NCBI GenBank assembly: GCA_002099365.1
Contig: MSED01000008.1
Location: 1,178,001 to 1,242,000 of the forward strand
DNA length: 64,000 bases
Reading direction: 5' to 3'
From: Phialophora verrucosa
Lineage: Eukaryota > Ascomycota > Eurotiomycetes > Chaetothyriales > Herpotrichiellaceae
Below are positions 1 through 12,500 of the stretch, piece after piece; positions within the stretch are counted from its first letter, which is position 1; each line of letters opens with the position of its first letter. Made by a program: the position numbers and the translations under genes. A model generated the notes under the pieces. It did no database searches and was not told where the DNA came from. It was given only the letters and a program-made list of their open reading frames with translations.

Positions 1-2019
1 GTACGAGTGCACAGTCTCGATTACACATTGTCGTTTGTGTTCTACAGGTTTCACTAAGCACCCTTCCGATCCACGAGCAATCCACATCCATTGATACCAG
101 CCCATGCACACCTGCGGGCTGCTGGAGCCTCAGGTAAGCAAAGGACGTAGGCACGAGACCACCCGGTGTACGCTTGCTGATCCGGACGACGCTCGGAGGC
201 AGGCCTTGCGTTCCGGGACGCCAAGTGATGGAGGGTCACTGCTCTTAAGGATAGAATCACTTTCCGCTTCAGGCTGGTGCGAGCTCGTTCTCAGTGTTTA
301 GTTCCTGGTGCGTGCGCGGCATGGGAGTGGCATATTGCAGATACAGTACGAGTACCTATTACATGACCTAAGACTCAGCATGGCACCCTGCACATTCTGT
401 TACAGATTGCAACCGAGGAGCCCTCGGCGCCATCTTCCAATGCCTCCCTGTACCTTGGCATGATCTTCCGCTTGGCGGGGTGGGCGACTGCTGCATTAGG
501 CGAGTTCTCTTGTACCAGAATGCCAAAGCTCGACGCCGTGCGACCACCATTGGATCGGTCCAGTTGACCGGCCTGCGGTACGGAGTACACAGTATGGTTT
601 TGGCCGACCAGACCCCACTCTCTGTCCACTCTTTGTCATGGTTAGCTTTCATGCGACGCACAGATCGTCTTGCGAAAACCATATTACGGCTTCTCAGAGC
701 TTTAATGGCCGCCGCAAATTTACCGCCCGATTACCAAGCGCTGCAAGGAACATTCAAAGCCACTGTACATCCATTGGCCACCGGCTCCGTCTCTCGGGGA
801 GTGCAAGAGGCGAAAACTGCAGGTAGTTTTTACGAGCCTAAGCACGAACATTTCTGACTCGGGAAGATGCAAGGTTGTCGGTAAAACAGCTCAGCGAAGT
901 CCTCGCAAACCAGATCCTAGCGCAGATGCAATTGACAGCCTTGCCAAATGCAGGACAGTCCAGCCTAGACGTGATTCGGCGTTGACGGGTCCACTGCCTA
1001 TCGGGACGTCTTTCCCGTCACTCGTACAGCTCGTGGTCACTAGTCCAAACGGAGAAGACTTCGCAGAAAAAGTGCACGGGAAGACGTGGCCTCGGGTGGC
1101 GATAGCATTTCATGACAGACCCGTCGTTGCCCCGGTTCTATGCCTCTTCCAGCAGGGGCTTTGGATCCTCCTGATCCTGGCGCTTCTCGCGAATACGGAG
1201 ATCCCGAAGTCACCTACACTCTACCGCGACGGATGCAGAATGTCGGAAAGGGCAGGTGCTCTTTACAGTAAGCGTGGAGATGTAGACTCCGCTTTGCTCC
1301 TAGTCAAGATCCTTCGTCCCCGAGGCCTGCACCATTCAGGTAGGTGCTTCAAGGTCATCCCACTGCACTGGTCGTTCCCGGCGGCGAGTCGAGACCCGCA
1401 GCCTCGTCAGACTTTCCTCGTGCTTCCGAAAACGGGAAGCTTATGCTAACCACGCCCCTCAGTTCCGTGGCCTGATCCCACGAACACGACAGAGGGGGCA
1501 AACCTACACCTTCCATGGCCTTTTCATGTAATCAAGATGGAGACGCGATATCTCGTCTGTACGTAAAATTCCTATGGGGCCGAGGCACGGTAGTATGATG
1601 GACAGGCCTGGGCGGGCCAAGGTGAGTGTGGCCAGGTTAGTAACAAATTATTCAGCAGGATGATCCGAGTCCAAGCTCAATGCGGCCGGTCACAAACCTA
1701 CCGGCTTATGAGCTCGACACTAGGCTCGTTTCTCTTGACTTTCCTGGTCTGATGCCGACGTGGAAGTCTCCGCGCTAGAATGTCTCCCTTCTGAGTATGG
1801 TTTTCGAGCTGATCTTGCTTTCCTTTTCCGGCTCCACGGCAAGGAAACCCATTTGACACCGAGCCGTCCCCGGAACAAAAAGCGCTTTTCCTGCTCAGAG
1901 CCTTGATGTGGGAGCGAATCTGACTCTCCTCACCTTTATTTCCACCCGATCCGCTTCTCAAAGAAGCCTACAACCGGCTCGGATGCGTGTGTCTAGCGCT
2001 CTTGAGGTGTTCGCGACAA
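1..2019. other. gene-free stretch
   Basis: I see no supported gene in these 2 kb. The open frames present are short, overlap on both strands and show no recognisable motif. The right end must contain the promoter and 5' leader of the gene that starts at 2020. Confidence 0.5.
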
Positions 2020-4014
2020 ATGCCTCCCAGGGAGGACGGGGCAACACCAAAGTCCTTCACCTGGATAACCGGCAACCCACGAAGCAAGAAGAACATCACC
2101 CAGATCCGGCGACATGCGGGACAGAATTCCGCGGTGAAAGCTGAGAATGGCGCTAGTGCTCAGTCGAGCTCGTCATCCAGACCCGGCCCAAGAGGCTCTG
2201 CAAAACCGTCCAGAGCAATATATCCTTCCCCAAGGACTGACAACAATGATGGCGCCCCGTCGATAGCTCATGCGGAGCAGCCGATCAGCTTCCATGTGAA
2301 CTATCCTTCTGCTGCGGCAGAATATGGCCCCTCTCCGTCTTCGGTTGCCCATGAACCATTCAATGTTCCTCAGCCTGCCCGCCCGGGTACGCCGTTGACC
2401 GAGGTTTCAGCATCGAATAGCGAAGATGCAAATCCAACACGAAAACTAGCCATCTGGGATTTGGTCAACCACTCCGTCGAGGAGGAAGAGCAGCACAGGC
2501 AACAGGTCCTGGCGTCGACTCCTGGACAGGACACCGAGGACGACCGACAAGACTACTTCGGCGGTCGCACAGCTCGAACGGAACTCGAGCATGCCTTGAG
2601 CGAAGCCCGATCCCACTCGCCGCGACATTCGCGCAAGTCCTCTCCGCCGCCCCCGACGACCTTCGCCCTGCAAGCGAACGTCTCCAAACGACGCAAAGCC
2701 GCGAGTGGCGCGACCCCCAGCTCGCACGTCTCGTGGCGACTCGGTATGACGCCCTCTCCCCGGCCCATGTCATTGTCGAAGGAGGACTCACAAGTCGAGC
2801 AGATCCTCCTCCAAACCAGCGCCTTCTTCTGGGGCCAATTCGAGTCATCATGGTCAGCCCAACTGCGTGAGAGAGGCAACACCTACTTCGACAAGATCTC
2901 CGGCATGGAAAGCTTTGCCGGCTCCGTCACTACAGCCGGGGGCGTCCTGGCATTGGGACATGTCAACTCTGCGTCCTCGATCCTTGCCGGCGTACTGCCC
3001 AAACTCCCCGAGTTGCTGGCATCACAACACCCTCAAGTATGCTGGCTCCTCGCGGATCTCAGCCTCAGTGCCAGTTCCGACACCCCGCTGGGCCGCCTAC
3101 GCGGTCAGGTAAAACGCATCGCCGCATCCGCATCCCTCACCACCCTGGGCCCCTCCCACCCGATCACGAAGCTCCTCCACCTGACGTTTCCGGCCATGGC
3201 CGACTCCTGGCGACTGTACCTCCGCGAGTTGCTCCAGCGCAAAATCCACGAGCTACACGAAACCCTCTTTGAGCCCAACTCGTACCAAACCACCGGGCAG
3301 TACTACTACCTTGGGCGCGTGCTCGCGCAGATTGGCCAGTTCGAGAGAGCGCGCGACATCCTGGCCGAGGTTGTCGCCATGTGGGAGGATATGTACGGCG
3401 CCGACCATATAATGCCCATCACGGGCCTCCTCGAACTCACCAGAGTGCACCTCTCGCTGAACGACGCCTCGACCGACACCGAGACCCTGCTCTCCGAAGC
3501 CCTCCGCCGCACGCTGACACTCGAGAAAGCGGCCTCCAGCCCGGACCCGGCATCTCCGCCCGCGCAAAGGATGAACGCCAAAGCAGCAGGTCTGATCCAC
3601 TCACGGATCGGCTGTCTCCGCACCCTCGGTCGCTTGCACGTCATGCGCGGGAACTTGGAAACCGCAATGATGCAATATACCGCAGCGATGACCATCGGGG
3701 TCGAAGAGCTAGGCGTCCATGTCCCGGCCGTGCAACTGGCTCTGGCGGACCTGGACGCCGTGAGCCAGATGGTCCATGCGCACAGAGAGGGCGATGAGAG
3801 TGTACGACGGGAGTGGTTGAAGAAGACCCCCGTCGAGGTGGGGATAAGGTGGGTGAACAAGTCTGAAGACTTGAGGAGCGGGAAAGACGGAGCAATGGAC
3901 CCGGCCACGGTTGCGGAGAAATTAGGTCTGTCCCCTTCCAGCAGCGGCACGGATGACCGTAACAAGTCTGAGACCGTGGCTGTGACTGCGGCTGCGGCGG
4001 CGGTGGCAGACTGA
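2020..4014 (+). CDS. fungal-specific TPR-like protein, unknown role
   Basis: Single-exon gene for 664 residues. The frame is open from 1987, but the first ATG is at 2020 (MPPREDG). The N-terminus has a short pattern, FTWITGNP followed by IRRHA, that I associate with a large family of fungal proteins resembling the C-terminal part of transcription factors and carrying no zinc cluster. A low-complexity Ser/Pro-rich linker follows to about residue 240. A helical region then begins near VEQILLQTSAFFWGQF. The last third contains TPR-like helices around GQYYYLGRVLAQIGQFERA, with an Ala-rich tail. No zinc cluster, catalytic motif or membrane segment is visible. A scaffold or regulatory role is only a guess. 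It converges on the HUT1 homologue. Confidence is high that it is a gene and low on function. Confidence 0.8.
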   Translation: MPPREDGATPKSFTWITGNPRSKKNITQIRRHAGQNSAVKAENGASAQSSSSSRPGPRGSAKPSRAIYPSPRTDNNDGAPSIAHAEQPISFHVNYPSAAAEYGPSPSSVAHEPFNVPQPARPGTPLTEVSASNSEDANPTRKLAIWDLVNHSVEEEEQHRQQVLASTPGQDTEDDRQDYFGGRTARTELEHALSEARSHSPRHSRKSSPPPPTTFALQANVSKRRKAASGATPSSHVSWRLGMTPSPRPMSLSKEDSQVEQILLQTSAFFWGQFESSWSAQLRERGNTYFDKISGMESFAGSVTTAGGVLALGHVNSASSILAGVLPKLPELLASQHPQVCWLLADLSLSASSDTPLGRLRGQVKRIAASASLTTLGPSHPITKLLHLTFPAMADSWRLYLRELLQRKIHELHETLFEPNSYQTTGQYYYLGRVLAQIGQFERARDILAEVVAMWEDMYGADHIMPITGLLELTRVHLSLNDASTDTETLLSEALRRTLTLEKAASSPDPASPPAQRMNAKAAGLIHSRIGCLRTLGRLHVMRGNLETAMMQYTAAMTIGVEELGVHVPAVQLALADLDAVSQMVHAHREGDESVRREWLKKTPVEVGIRWVNKSEDLRSGKDGAMDPATVAEKLGLSPSSSGTDDRNKSETVAVTAAAAAVAD

Positions 4015-4458
4015 TGAGGGAACCAACGAACGAACAAAAGAAAGAACTGCGGTAGAGAGTAGACATGAACACCACGGTCGCGAGGCATGCAAGCTGCGTA
4101 AACATTCTCGCGCTTACATTTGTATTTGCATTGATACGGCGTTTTGAGAAGGGAGCGTCTGGCTGGTTGGAAAATGGGCAGGCAGGCATGCATGCAGGTG
4201 GTACTGGGGACTCGACTGTAAGTACAGTAATGGATGGATGTATGGGCGTGCTCCGTCCTGTGCAATCCCTCAATACAGTAGATGAGGAACTGCTAGACCA
4301 TTCTCCAAGACACGGCGATCGTGCTCTCTACACTGTACGGAGTACATATCGGATGTTCCAGTCCTTTACAGCCTTGGAGAAAGAACACAGGATATAGAAT
4401 ATAAATGTAGAATGGATCATTTCTGTTCCTTTTATATATACATGTCTGTTTTATCTAT
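4015..4458. other. convergent intergenic region
   Basis: The 3' ends of the TPR-like gene and the HUT1 homologue face each other here. It is AT-rich in its right half and holds no gene I can support. Confidence 0.6.
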
Positions 4459-5706
4459 CTACCGATCCTTCTCTAGTATTTTCTTCCTCTCCTTGGCTTT
4501 CTTCTCCGCGCTCTGCACGTACGCTTCTGCGGCAATGCCACCAAACACCAGCGCGACGCCCAGCCACTGGCTCCTGCCCAGTCGATGCCCGAACCACAGG
4601 ACACTAAGTACCATGGTCAGCATCTTCCTCGTGACCGTGACCGTGACGAGGAGCAAGCTGGAGAAGCGCTCCAGCGTGGCATAGATGAACAGTTGGCCTA
4701 TGGCCCCGCACGCGCAGAACGCAAGCACGTCCTTCACGACGGGCGGATGGCGGCCGAGGAAGGCGACCGCCTGGCTCAGCTCGTTTGTGTCGGTCTGGAT
4801 GAACCGCGGGAGCAGCGTCGGGGGAACGTACGGCGTCAGCACGAGGTAAGCGGCCATGAATACCGTGCCCAGCAGGTTGAGGACGACCATCATCTGCGGC
4901 CCGCTCGTCCTCCCGTACCGTCGCGGGGACTGGAAAATGTGGTCTTGCACCGTGTTCGTCAGGCCGTCGAACAGCAGGTTGATCCCCAAAAGGCTCAACC
5001 CATAGAGGCTGGACGACTGCGTCGCGCGCGCCTTGCCGGCCTTGGGCGGGTGGTAGAGTGTGAAGAGGGCGACACCGGCCGTCACGGCCAGCACGATCAT
5101 GTATTTGGACAAGGGGTACCGTTTGCGGAACAGCGTGACGTGCAGCGCCATGACGGGCAGGAGCTTGCACGACTTCGCCAGCACGAAGGTCAGGTAGTCG
5201 ACGTGTGCGAGGCTGGCGTAGCCGCACGGCGAGGCGAGGGTTGTGGTCAGCGTGACTAGTAATAAGGGGAGTAGCGCTGCCGTGGAAGGGATGATCTTGA
5301 ATGATTTTGCGCCCGTCTTGGAGAGGAGGTAGAGGCTCCCGCTCGTGAAGGCGAAGGACGACTGGATCGTGTTGAGGACGATCGGGAAGCGAAAGTATTC
5401 ATGCTGGGGTTGCGCGACGGCGGCCGCGGCGAGAGGGTACGGCGTGGTGGTGATGCGTTCTTGCAGGACCCCCCAAGTCAGGAATGAGGCGTAAATGCCG
5501 CCGACGCAGATAACGAGAGTGAGCAGGCCCGGCTGCATGGAACGTGCTTGTGCGTGTGCTCGAGGGCGTGAAGGGGATTCGGTAGACGGAGAGGCTATGT
5601 GGCCGTTGCTGTACACTGCGCGTTGTTCGGGCGTATCTGAGGGAGTCTGCATGATTTCGCCCGAATTGATGCGTTGCATGGGCGTGATCTGTTTTCGACG
5701 CGCCAT
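4459..5706 (-). CDS. HUT1: UDP-galactose/nucleotide-sugar transporter HUT1-like (SLC35B1)
   Basis: Intronless gene for 415 residues starting at the ATG that gives MARRKQ. A second in-frame ATG lies 141 bases further upstream (5847), but family members begin near MARRKQ, so I take the inner start. The protein is a multi-pass nucleotide-sugar transporter of the ER membrane in the drug/metabolite-transporter superfamily. About nine to ten hydrophobic helices are visible from LLTLVICVGGIYASFLTWGV onward. Family hallmarks include GVLQE, ALKSxS-like LAKSCKLLPVM, the loop GLTNTVQDHIF and the late segment TVTVTRKMLTMVLSVLWF. The C-terminal tail is Lys-rich (EKKAKERKK), which fits ER retrieval. HUT1 proteins import UDP-sugars or ATP into the ER for glycosylation and folding. 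Convergent with the gene at 2020. Confidence 0.93.
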   Translation of the reverse strand: MARRKQITPMQRINSGEIMQTPSDTPEQRAVYSNGHIASPSTESPSRPRAHAQARSMQPGLLTLVICVGGIYASFLTWGVLQERITTTPYPLAAAAVAQPQHEYFRFPIVLNTIQSSFAFTSGSLYLLSKTGAKSFKIIPSTAALLPLLLVTLTTTLASPCGYASLAHVDYLTFVLAKSCKLLPVMALHVTLFRKRYPLSKYMIVLAVTAGVALFTLYHPPKAGKARATQSSSLYGLSLLGINLLFDGLTNTVQDHIFQSPRRYGRTSGPQMMVVLNLLGTVFMAAYLVLTPYVPPTLLPRFIQTDTNELSQAVAFLGRHPPVVKDVLAFCACGAIGQLFIYATLERFSSLLLVTVTVTRKMLTMVLSVLWFGHRLGRSQWLGVALVFGGIAAEAYVQSAEKKAKERKKILEKDR

Positions 5707-6398
5707 TTGTACGGTAGGAGGGAGTCTCAATAAGCGACTAGAGTGAGAGGAACGACTGTATACGCTGTGTAGCGACCGGAGCGCGGTGATCGTGTGAGGT
5801 GGCCTCAAATGCGCCGGAGTGGGAGGCTGATACATACCCTTGTTCATTCAGCCCTACAGAATACGGTCGTCAGCCACAGCAACTCCAAGTAAACAGGTCG
5901 AAGCGAAGTGCCTGCCATGTCGGGTTGACGTCTGCTAGAGAATGAGAGCAGGTCTTTACACATTCTTAAACCACATTTTGAGCCCCTGCGTTGGGCTTGC
6001 AAGCTGCGATGCGCACGGTTCGAGGGCGAACTTCAATACCGCGCATTCTACTGGGCGTCAAGGGGGAAGATATGATGCTCGCTCGGGGTTCTTGGCACGG
6101 CGAGAGACATTGTCACAACGTTCTGAGGGATCGTAGTCCTTGATGATCGCAGAGGAGTCGTTTGGATAACAGAATCGGGGGAAGTAGGAAGGAAGCAGCA
6201 ACAGCAATGCAAATTGACCGGACTGGTTTCTCAATTCACAACTCCTACATTATGACTGGCATCTATCTCAAGACCAGGGGTGTTAGCCGGCATCCTGGGA
6301 GTCATCATTTCTGACTACGCAGGAAAACTGCAGAACTCGATCGCCCCGACGTCAAGGACCACAGCTAGCAGTGCACGAAGTTACCGGGCGATTCTATT
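5707..6398. other. HUT1 promoter and 3' region of the G-patch gene
   Basis: 692 bases holding the upstream region of HUT1 and the 3' flank of the G-patch gene. No conserved protein is seen. If transcription starts beyond 5847, the upstream in-frame ATG at 5847 would give an N-terminal extension of 47 residues. Confidence 0.5.
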
Positions 6399-8616
6399 TC
6401 AATCGTCCTCATCATCGCTACCAAATATGGCCTTGAAGACCGCCTGACCAGGTCTCTGCTGCTCTAAAGCCTCATTTCTGTCCGGGTCCATTACCTCGAG
6501 CTCTTCCGTCCGAGTAGGGAGATTTGGCAGTTGATCGACTGGCGCTTCTGCACTCGTTTGATTGACCTCGGATGTCTCGTCATGCTGATATCCCGCAGAT
6601 GCAAAAGATCGAAATTGTGTCGCGGTGAAGCCAGGCTCTGAGACGCCAGATGGACGTCCGTTCCCAGATTCGGCCTCACCAGACGCTGCGTGCGTCGGCA
6701 TAGAGACCCCAAACCTTTTGCAAAGCAGCCTCGACGGATAGAAGTTGATGATGGACCGCGTCATGGGACCAAACATTCCGAGCTTGGCGGCTGCTTCTGC
6801 TGGATCTTCCGGCTTTGATTTAGAGTTGCTCAAGAGCGAACCTACAGAGGCCTCGCCTGGCGTCTCGCCCTGCCCTTGTGGAAGAGAGGTGGAAGAGGTA
6901 AAGCGGCTGGCCATCAATCCACTAATCGGTTTGAAGACCTCTGCTGCCCTAGCGAATTCCTGCATTTCAAGGACCCAGTCGTCTTGACTCATGTGGTCGG
7001 CGCGAGGAGGTATCTCGTCTTCTGGTCTCAGCCCCGCTTGGATTTCAAGGTATGCTCGGTATCTAGATCGTTTGTTCTCGTCTTCGGCATATGGCATCCA
7101 GCCACCCACCCCGCGATTAAGAGCTTGTTGAGCCACTTCCTGCTCGAGTCTGGGCACAAGGCGTTGCAGTATCTCCTTCGTTGATTTGGGGGCCTCGCGT
7201 CCAGCCGGAGCAGACTCGTTTCCAGCTGCTGGGAGATTCTGGCGCCCCGACGCCGCAACCAGTCGATCACGGGCCGCGGGTGTCAAGAAGTCAAAGATTG
7301 ATTTGCCCGGAAGTTGCGATTCTCCCAGGAGTGATGCTCGTGCCTTCGCGGTCAGATGGGAAGCCTTGGCTGCTTCAGTAGTTGAGACGAAATTGGGATT
7401 CGTGTCTTTCTCCATGTCTGGAGAAAGCGATGATTTCCAATCTGTTGGTACTTCCAGTGGCTTGTATTTATCATCTTGCAGAGTCATCCTGCCAAGTGAA
7501 TCGAGCTCATCTGCGAGCACGAATCCATCTGGGGGCAGTCGGCCATCGTGGCATTTTCTTAGGGCTCCCGTCAGATTGGCGAGCCTTTTTGAGATGAATG
7601 TTGGCTTGGTTTGGAGGAGAGGATTGGCGGAGCTTGCCAGAGGTTTTGATTTTGCCTTGACCTTTTTATTATCGCCAATGCTTTTGTTATAAGAGATCCT
7701 CGGCCCCATCGTGTACGGGTCTTCGTCCTCAGAATCGTCGTCGTTTAGCACGCCGACACCGAACCCAGTTCTCTTTGTCGCTGAGGCTGGCCTTTTCCTT
7801 GCACTAAAAAGCGGACCGACGTTGTCCTCATCTGACGAACGTCCACTGGGTGCAGGTCTGCGGGTTTTGCTTTTCTCACTTGTCGAGTCTTCTTTCTCTT
7901 GCAGCTCTCCTTCGTAGCCTAGGCCTTTATAGTCGGTCTTCCGGGTGAAGGCGACCACCTGTACATCATCTGGAGCAAAGAGATGGGTTTCTCCTGTGTC
8001 CTCCCCGTTTTCATCTTCACCAAGTTTTGCTGCTCTTGCAATTCGGGGCCCAATGCCATTCCCCTTTCTCCATCCCATCCTCTGCAGCAATCTCGCCCCA
8101 ATGGTCTCGCCCATTGGCCGGAAGATGTCAATGGCGGCGGTTTTGCGCACAATATCATGCTCTGTGCCAAAGCCTGCGAAGTCTTTGGATGTATCCAGTG
8201 TGCGCGACTCTTCCGCCTCCCGGATGTCTTCCTCGTCCATAAAATCTTCTGGTCTCTGCTGATGAGCCTTCTGGGCGCCCGTCGCACGGCTCTGCCGCGA
8301 TGAGACAAAGGTGGAAGGCGCCCAGCCTTCCTTAGACCCTACAGTGTTATAATACCTGCGCCCACCATTTTAGCCATTGCGCTCCTGAATCATATGCTCC
8401 GAGTGCTCACCCGGCGCTGAAGCCTCCCGTGAAGGCGCCGTGCAAGCGTTTTCGGCCTCGTTCGTCGGTGACCTCTTGCTTCCATACTGGAACAAATGAA
8501 CCGTCATCACGAATATAGTCATCTAAAGGTGGCAGAGGTGTGCCGTAAAGGACGAAGGGGGACGCTTGCTTCTGCAAATCAGCCTCGAAGGCCTGCCGTG
8601 ATCGCTTGAACGCCAT
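6399..8616 (-). CDS. G-patch domain splicing protein (GPATCH1/TGH family)
   Basis: Two exons, 8411-8616 and 6399-8355, with a 55-base intron (8356-8410, GTGAGC..GCAG); 720 residues. The N-terminal region (about residues 1-110) matches the G-patch N-terminal domain of the GPATCH1/TGH family: YGTPLPPLDDYIRDDGSFVPVWKQ, then GRKRLHGAFTGGFSAGY and YYNTVGSKEGWAPSTF read across the splice junction. A G-patch core, GARLLQRMGWRKGNGIGPR, follows near residue 155; such domains bind and activate DEAH-box helicases. The rest is polar and charged, with a RYRAYLEIQAGLRP segment, and ends in an acidic tail (GSDDEDD). The family works in the nucleus in pre-mRNA splicing. It is transcribed divergently from KIN1. 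The splice junction keeps the frame, so I am confident of the structure. Confidence 0.92.
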
Positions 8617-9563
8617 GTTGCGAGAGTGTCAAATCGCATGGTTGAGGGAAATTGTGTGTAACTAGCAAGCTCGGGACCGCAGTGGCGGTACTTGTAAGTT
8701 GAGTACGCAGCAGCGCAGCCTTGCTTTGATCGATGAGGCTGTGAGGACGGGCATTAAGTTTTCAACTGGTACCTGAGGCACTGGCCAGCCAGCGGGCACC
8801 TGCGGGGCATCCTCCAAGGGAGCTACATTAATCCCGCGTGCGCTAATCATGTCGCTGGGGGTGCCTCCTGGTCCCTAACTACAGTAAGCAACAAGGCCAA
8901 CCCAGCCAGCAGGCCAGTGTGGCCTTGTCGAGGTTTCCTGTGAAGCCTGGAACTTTGGCGGGAGCCTCTTCTGCTTCCCCTCATGTGGGTTTGTCAGGTT
9001 CTTCGGGCAGCCGTGCAACTCATTCATCAATCAATGCGCAACTCGAGTGTGATGCCAGCTTCCAGACAGGGATTCTAAGAACTTGAAACACAGCATCAGT
9101 ACTTGGGTATGCGCCATCTCGCCTGCCCGGGTCATCAATCTCATTTGATCCACGACTCAAGATAGGGTTCTGTTGTTGGCCTGCCGCCGCCCCATCTGAT
9201 CTGCCTTGGACCTCACATCACCTTACCGAGCTGGTGTCATCTCACTGCCCTTTCCGTCCACCTGCTCTCTCATGCAACGACCCGATGATACTACTAATCG
9301 CGACGCCTCCCCTTCGGCATAGTCTTCTGACCGTCCTTCATCAGCATCGCCGGCGATAACAACGGTACAATTGCAGACTGCACCTCACGCGCAGGGAAGC
9401 CTTGCGGGTGCAAAGCCCAGCAGGTTGCGTAGCCTGTGCGTCCGTGCAGTCCTTTACCAGCGTCTCGAATTCCTGCCGCAACCGTAACACAGGGTCTAAG
9501 CTTTGGTCACTCACCCAAACTCAGTGAACGACCATCAACCGTCGATCTACTCCGGCCGATACA
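8617..9563. promoter_or_regulatory. divergent promoter region, G-patch gene / KIN1
   Basis: 947 bases between two divergent start codons. The KIN1 side is pyrimidine-rich (about 9180-9330), typical of fungal leaders. A short open frame beginning with ATG at 9272 ends at 9322 (16 codons plus stop). It would be an upstream ORF if the KIN1 transcript starts before it. Confidence 0.5.
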
Positions 9564-12500
9564 ATGGCTACAGCAGCATCTCAGCAATCGCCCTCCGTGG
9601 TGCGCAGCCATTCAAGCTCACGCAATCCGCCCTCGTCTTATGCTCCCGTGTCGCCGTCACAGCCTGCAAGGGCGCGATCCACAAACACCAGACCCTCGAA
9701 CCACACAAGGACAAGCTCGCGAACGTACGAAACTCCTCCTCAGTCGAACCCCGCCGCTCTTGTGAACGTTGCTCGGAGGGATTTCGAGCAGTCAAATGTC
9801 GCATCTATGCCTTCCTCCCGGCGTAGCAGTTCTCGGGATGGACGAGGAGATCACCAAACAGATTCAGCATCTCATGGGAGATCCTCCTCTCGCCCTGGAT
9901 CTCGACGTGGCAGTCAGGACCTGACCGCGCCCACCACCGTGGTAGCAAACGGCACCTCTGCCCATCCTCCCCCTCCCAGCGCACACCCCAGAAGCGAGGC
10001 ACACTCATCACAGGCTCATCCCCCTGTCGGCCGGAGGCGCACATCAATCACATGCCAGACAGGAACGTGGTCATTGGGCAAAACTATAGGCCAGGGCAGC
10101 ATGGGCAAAGTCAAGCTGGCGAAGAATATTGAGACCGGAGAGCAAGCAGCCATCAAGATCGTCCCACGACAAACCGCCGATGAACAAGGAAACCCGAAGG
10201 ACGAACGCGCAGATCGCTCAAAGGAGATCCGGACGGCGAGAGAGGCTGCCATGGTGTCATTGCTCTCGCATCCTTACGTTTGCGGAATGATTGACGTGCA
10301 GAGGACCAACTACCACTGGTACATGCTTTTCGAGTATGTCAATGGTGGGCAAATGTTAGACTATATCATTGCGCATGGGCGGCTTAAGGAGAAGCAAGCC
10401 CGGAAATTCGCTCGCCAAATCGCCAGTGCCCTCGACTATTGCCATCGAAACAGCATCGTTCATCGAGATCTCAAGATTGAAAACATCCTGATCAGCAAGA
10501 CTGGTGACATTAAAATCATCGATTTCGGTCTCAGCAACCTTTATTCCCCTCGATCCCTTCTCAAAACGTTTTGCGGGAGTTTGTATTTTGCGGCGCCGGA
10601 GCTATTGCAAGCCCGTCAGTATACTGGACCTGAAGTTGACGTCTGGAGTTTCGGGATTGTTCTTTATGTTCTTGTTTGCGGGAAAGTCCCGTTCGACGAC
10701 CAAAGCATGCCTCAGTTGCATGCCAAGATCAAAAGGGGCGTGGTGGACTACCCTCAGTGGCTGACAGCTGGTATGTCGAACACGCCCATTGGTAAAGAAA
10801 GTGTACTGACGGCTTCTAGAATGCAAGAATATCATTTCTCGCATGCTTGTTGTGGACCCTCGAGACCGAGCAAGTCTTCAAGAAATCATGAATCACCCAT
10901 GGATGACGAAAGGGTTTAACGGACCGCCAGACAACTGTCTCCCTCACAGGGAACCTCTACAGTTGCCCCTCGACCCTGAGGTCATCGAAAAAATGCAAGG
11001 CTTCGATTTTGGATCATCCGCATACATCACCGAACAGCTGACTCGGATAATCGAATCAGAAGACTATCAGAACGTGGTACGTAAAAGTGCCAAAGAAGAC
11101 TACAGCCACGTCTCCAGCACCGGTGAGAGAAAGCGTGGCGTATTCGACTTCTACAAGCGACGGAACTCGATCAGTCGCGAAGGACTCACAGGGCCGTCAT
11201 CGGAGGCCATTCGTGGGTATGATCCTATCAACGCCTACAGCCCACTGATTTCTATATATTACCTGGCCCGCGAGAAGCGCGATCGGGAGCGACAGCAATT
11301 GAACCCTGGTGCTACAGCCATGCCAATGACTGAAAAGGAATCTCCGCTTAAATTGCCTGGACTTCCCACTCCAGAAGCGGCGCATACAAACACATTCGCG
11401 CCGGAGATGCCTGGGGAGAAGGCTACGGGTGGGCGAGCTAGGCCGCGAGCTCGAACGAATGGCGAAGATGACATGGCCCATGGCGGAAAGACACTTGAGG
11501 TCCCTGAAAAGAAGCATCCTCCCAGTGCAACCTCTCCGACAGCAATTCCACAGCCGGAGCAGCCGGCGAAGCGTGAAGGAACCGCTCTAGGCCTCTTGCG
11601 AAGATTCAGTACTCGACGCTATCGTGACCGGGACATAGAGCGGCCACAGCCACCCCCATCTCTGAACATTCAACCTCCAGCAGATTCAGCCGCACCTCCA
11701 CGCAAATCTTTTTCTGTTCGACGATCGCGGAGAAGAGATCCCAGCCCATCAACGCATCACGCAGGAGGTAGTCAACCTCAGCACGAAGGATTACTCAGTG
11801 CTAGTGGTGGGCTGTCGCGAGCTGGAAAATTCTTGGGGAGATCGACCAGCGTAAATTCAGCAGACTATCGCCCTCGGCGTGTCTTGCAGAGGGCAACCTC
11901 TGGGAACGAGTCTCCTATGCTGGCTCCTGAGCCGCCGCCAACAAGTGGATCCGACCAGTCAAGTCTACATGCTAGTCGAGCCGACAGAGGCGTAGAGCTT
12001 ACCGACAAACCCGCACCGAATGCAAGCCCGATGACTACTCCACGCACCCCAAACACGACTCGGACAAAATCTTTAGGTCACGCCCGGCAGGAAAGCATTC
12101 AAGCTCGACGCCGTCGTCATGAAGAGCGACGAGCAGAGGCTAATGTTCCCGAAGAGACTGATGCGGACCTGCGCGACGAGGCTGACGGGCCAGACACCCC
12201 AGCTGTTCCTGATACTTCTGGGACAGAAATATCCAAACCAGCAAGTCTCAAGGGCCTATTCTCAACGTCCACCACCAGCAGCAAGCCGCCAGAGTTCATC
12301 AGGCACGATATTATTCGAGTGCTGAATCAGCTAGGAGTGCAGTACACTGTGATCAAAGGTGGATTTTCTTGCCGGCACGCACCAAGCATCAACCTCGATG
12401 GGGTCAGAGATACGGCAGGGCCGCTTGATGACGAGAAAAGCGGCCGCGTTACAAGTGCGCATCAACGACGGATTTCCTTTGGTGGCGCTTTCCGAGGCAA

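Noticed and set aside
3306..4265. Minus-strand open frame of 319 codons opposite the TPR-like gene
   Set aside because: No motif and Cys/Arg/Ser-rich composition; it is an antisense shadow of the coding strand.
4585..5259. Plus-strand frame of 224 codons opposite HUT1
   Set aside because: Highly charged, motif-free and fully overlapped by a well-supported transporter.
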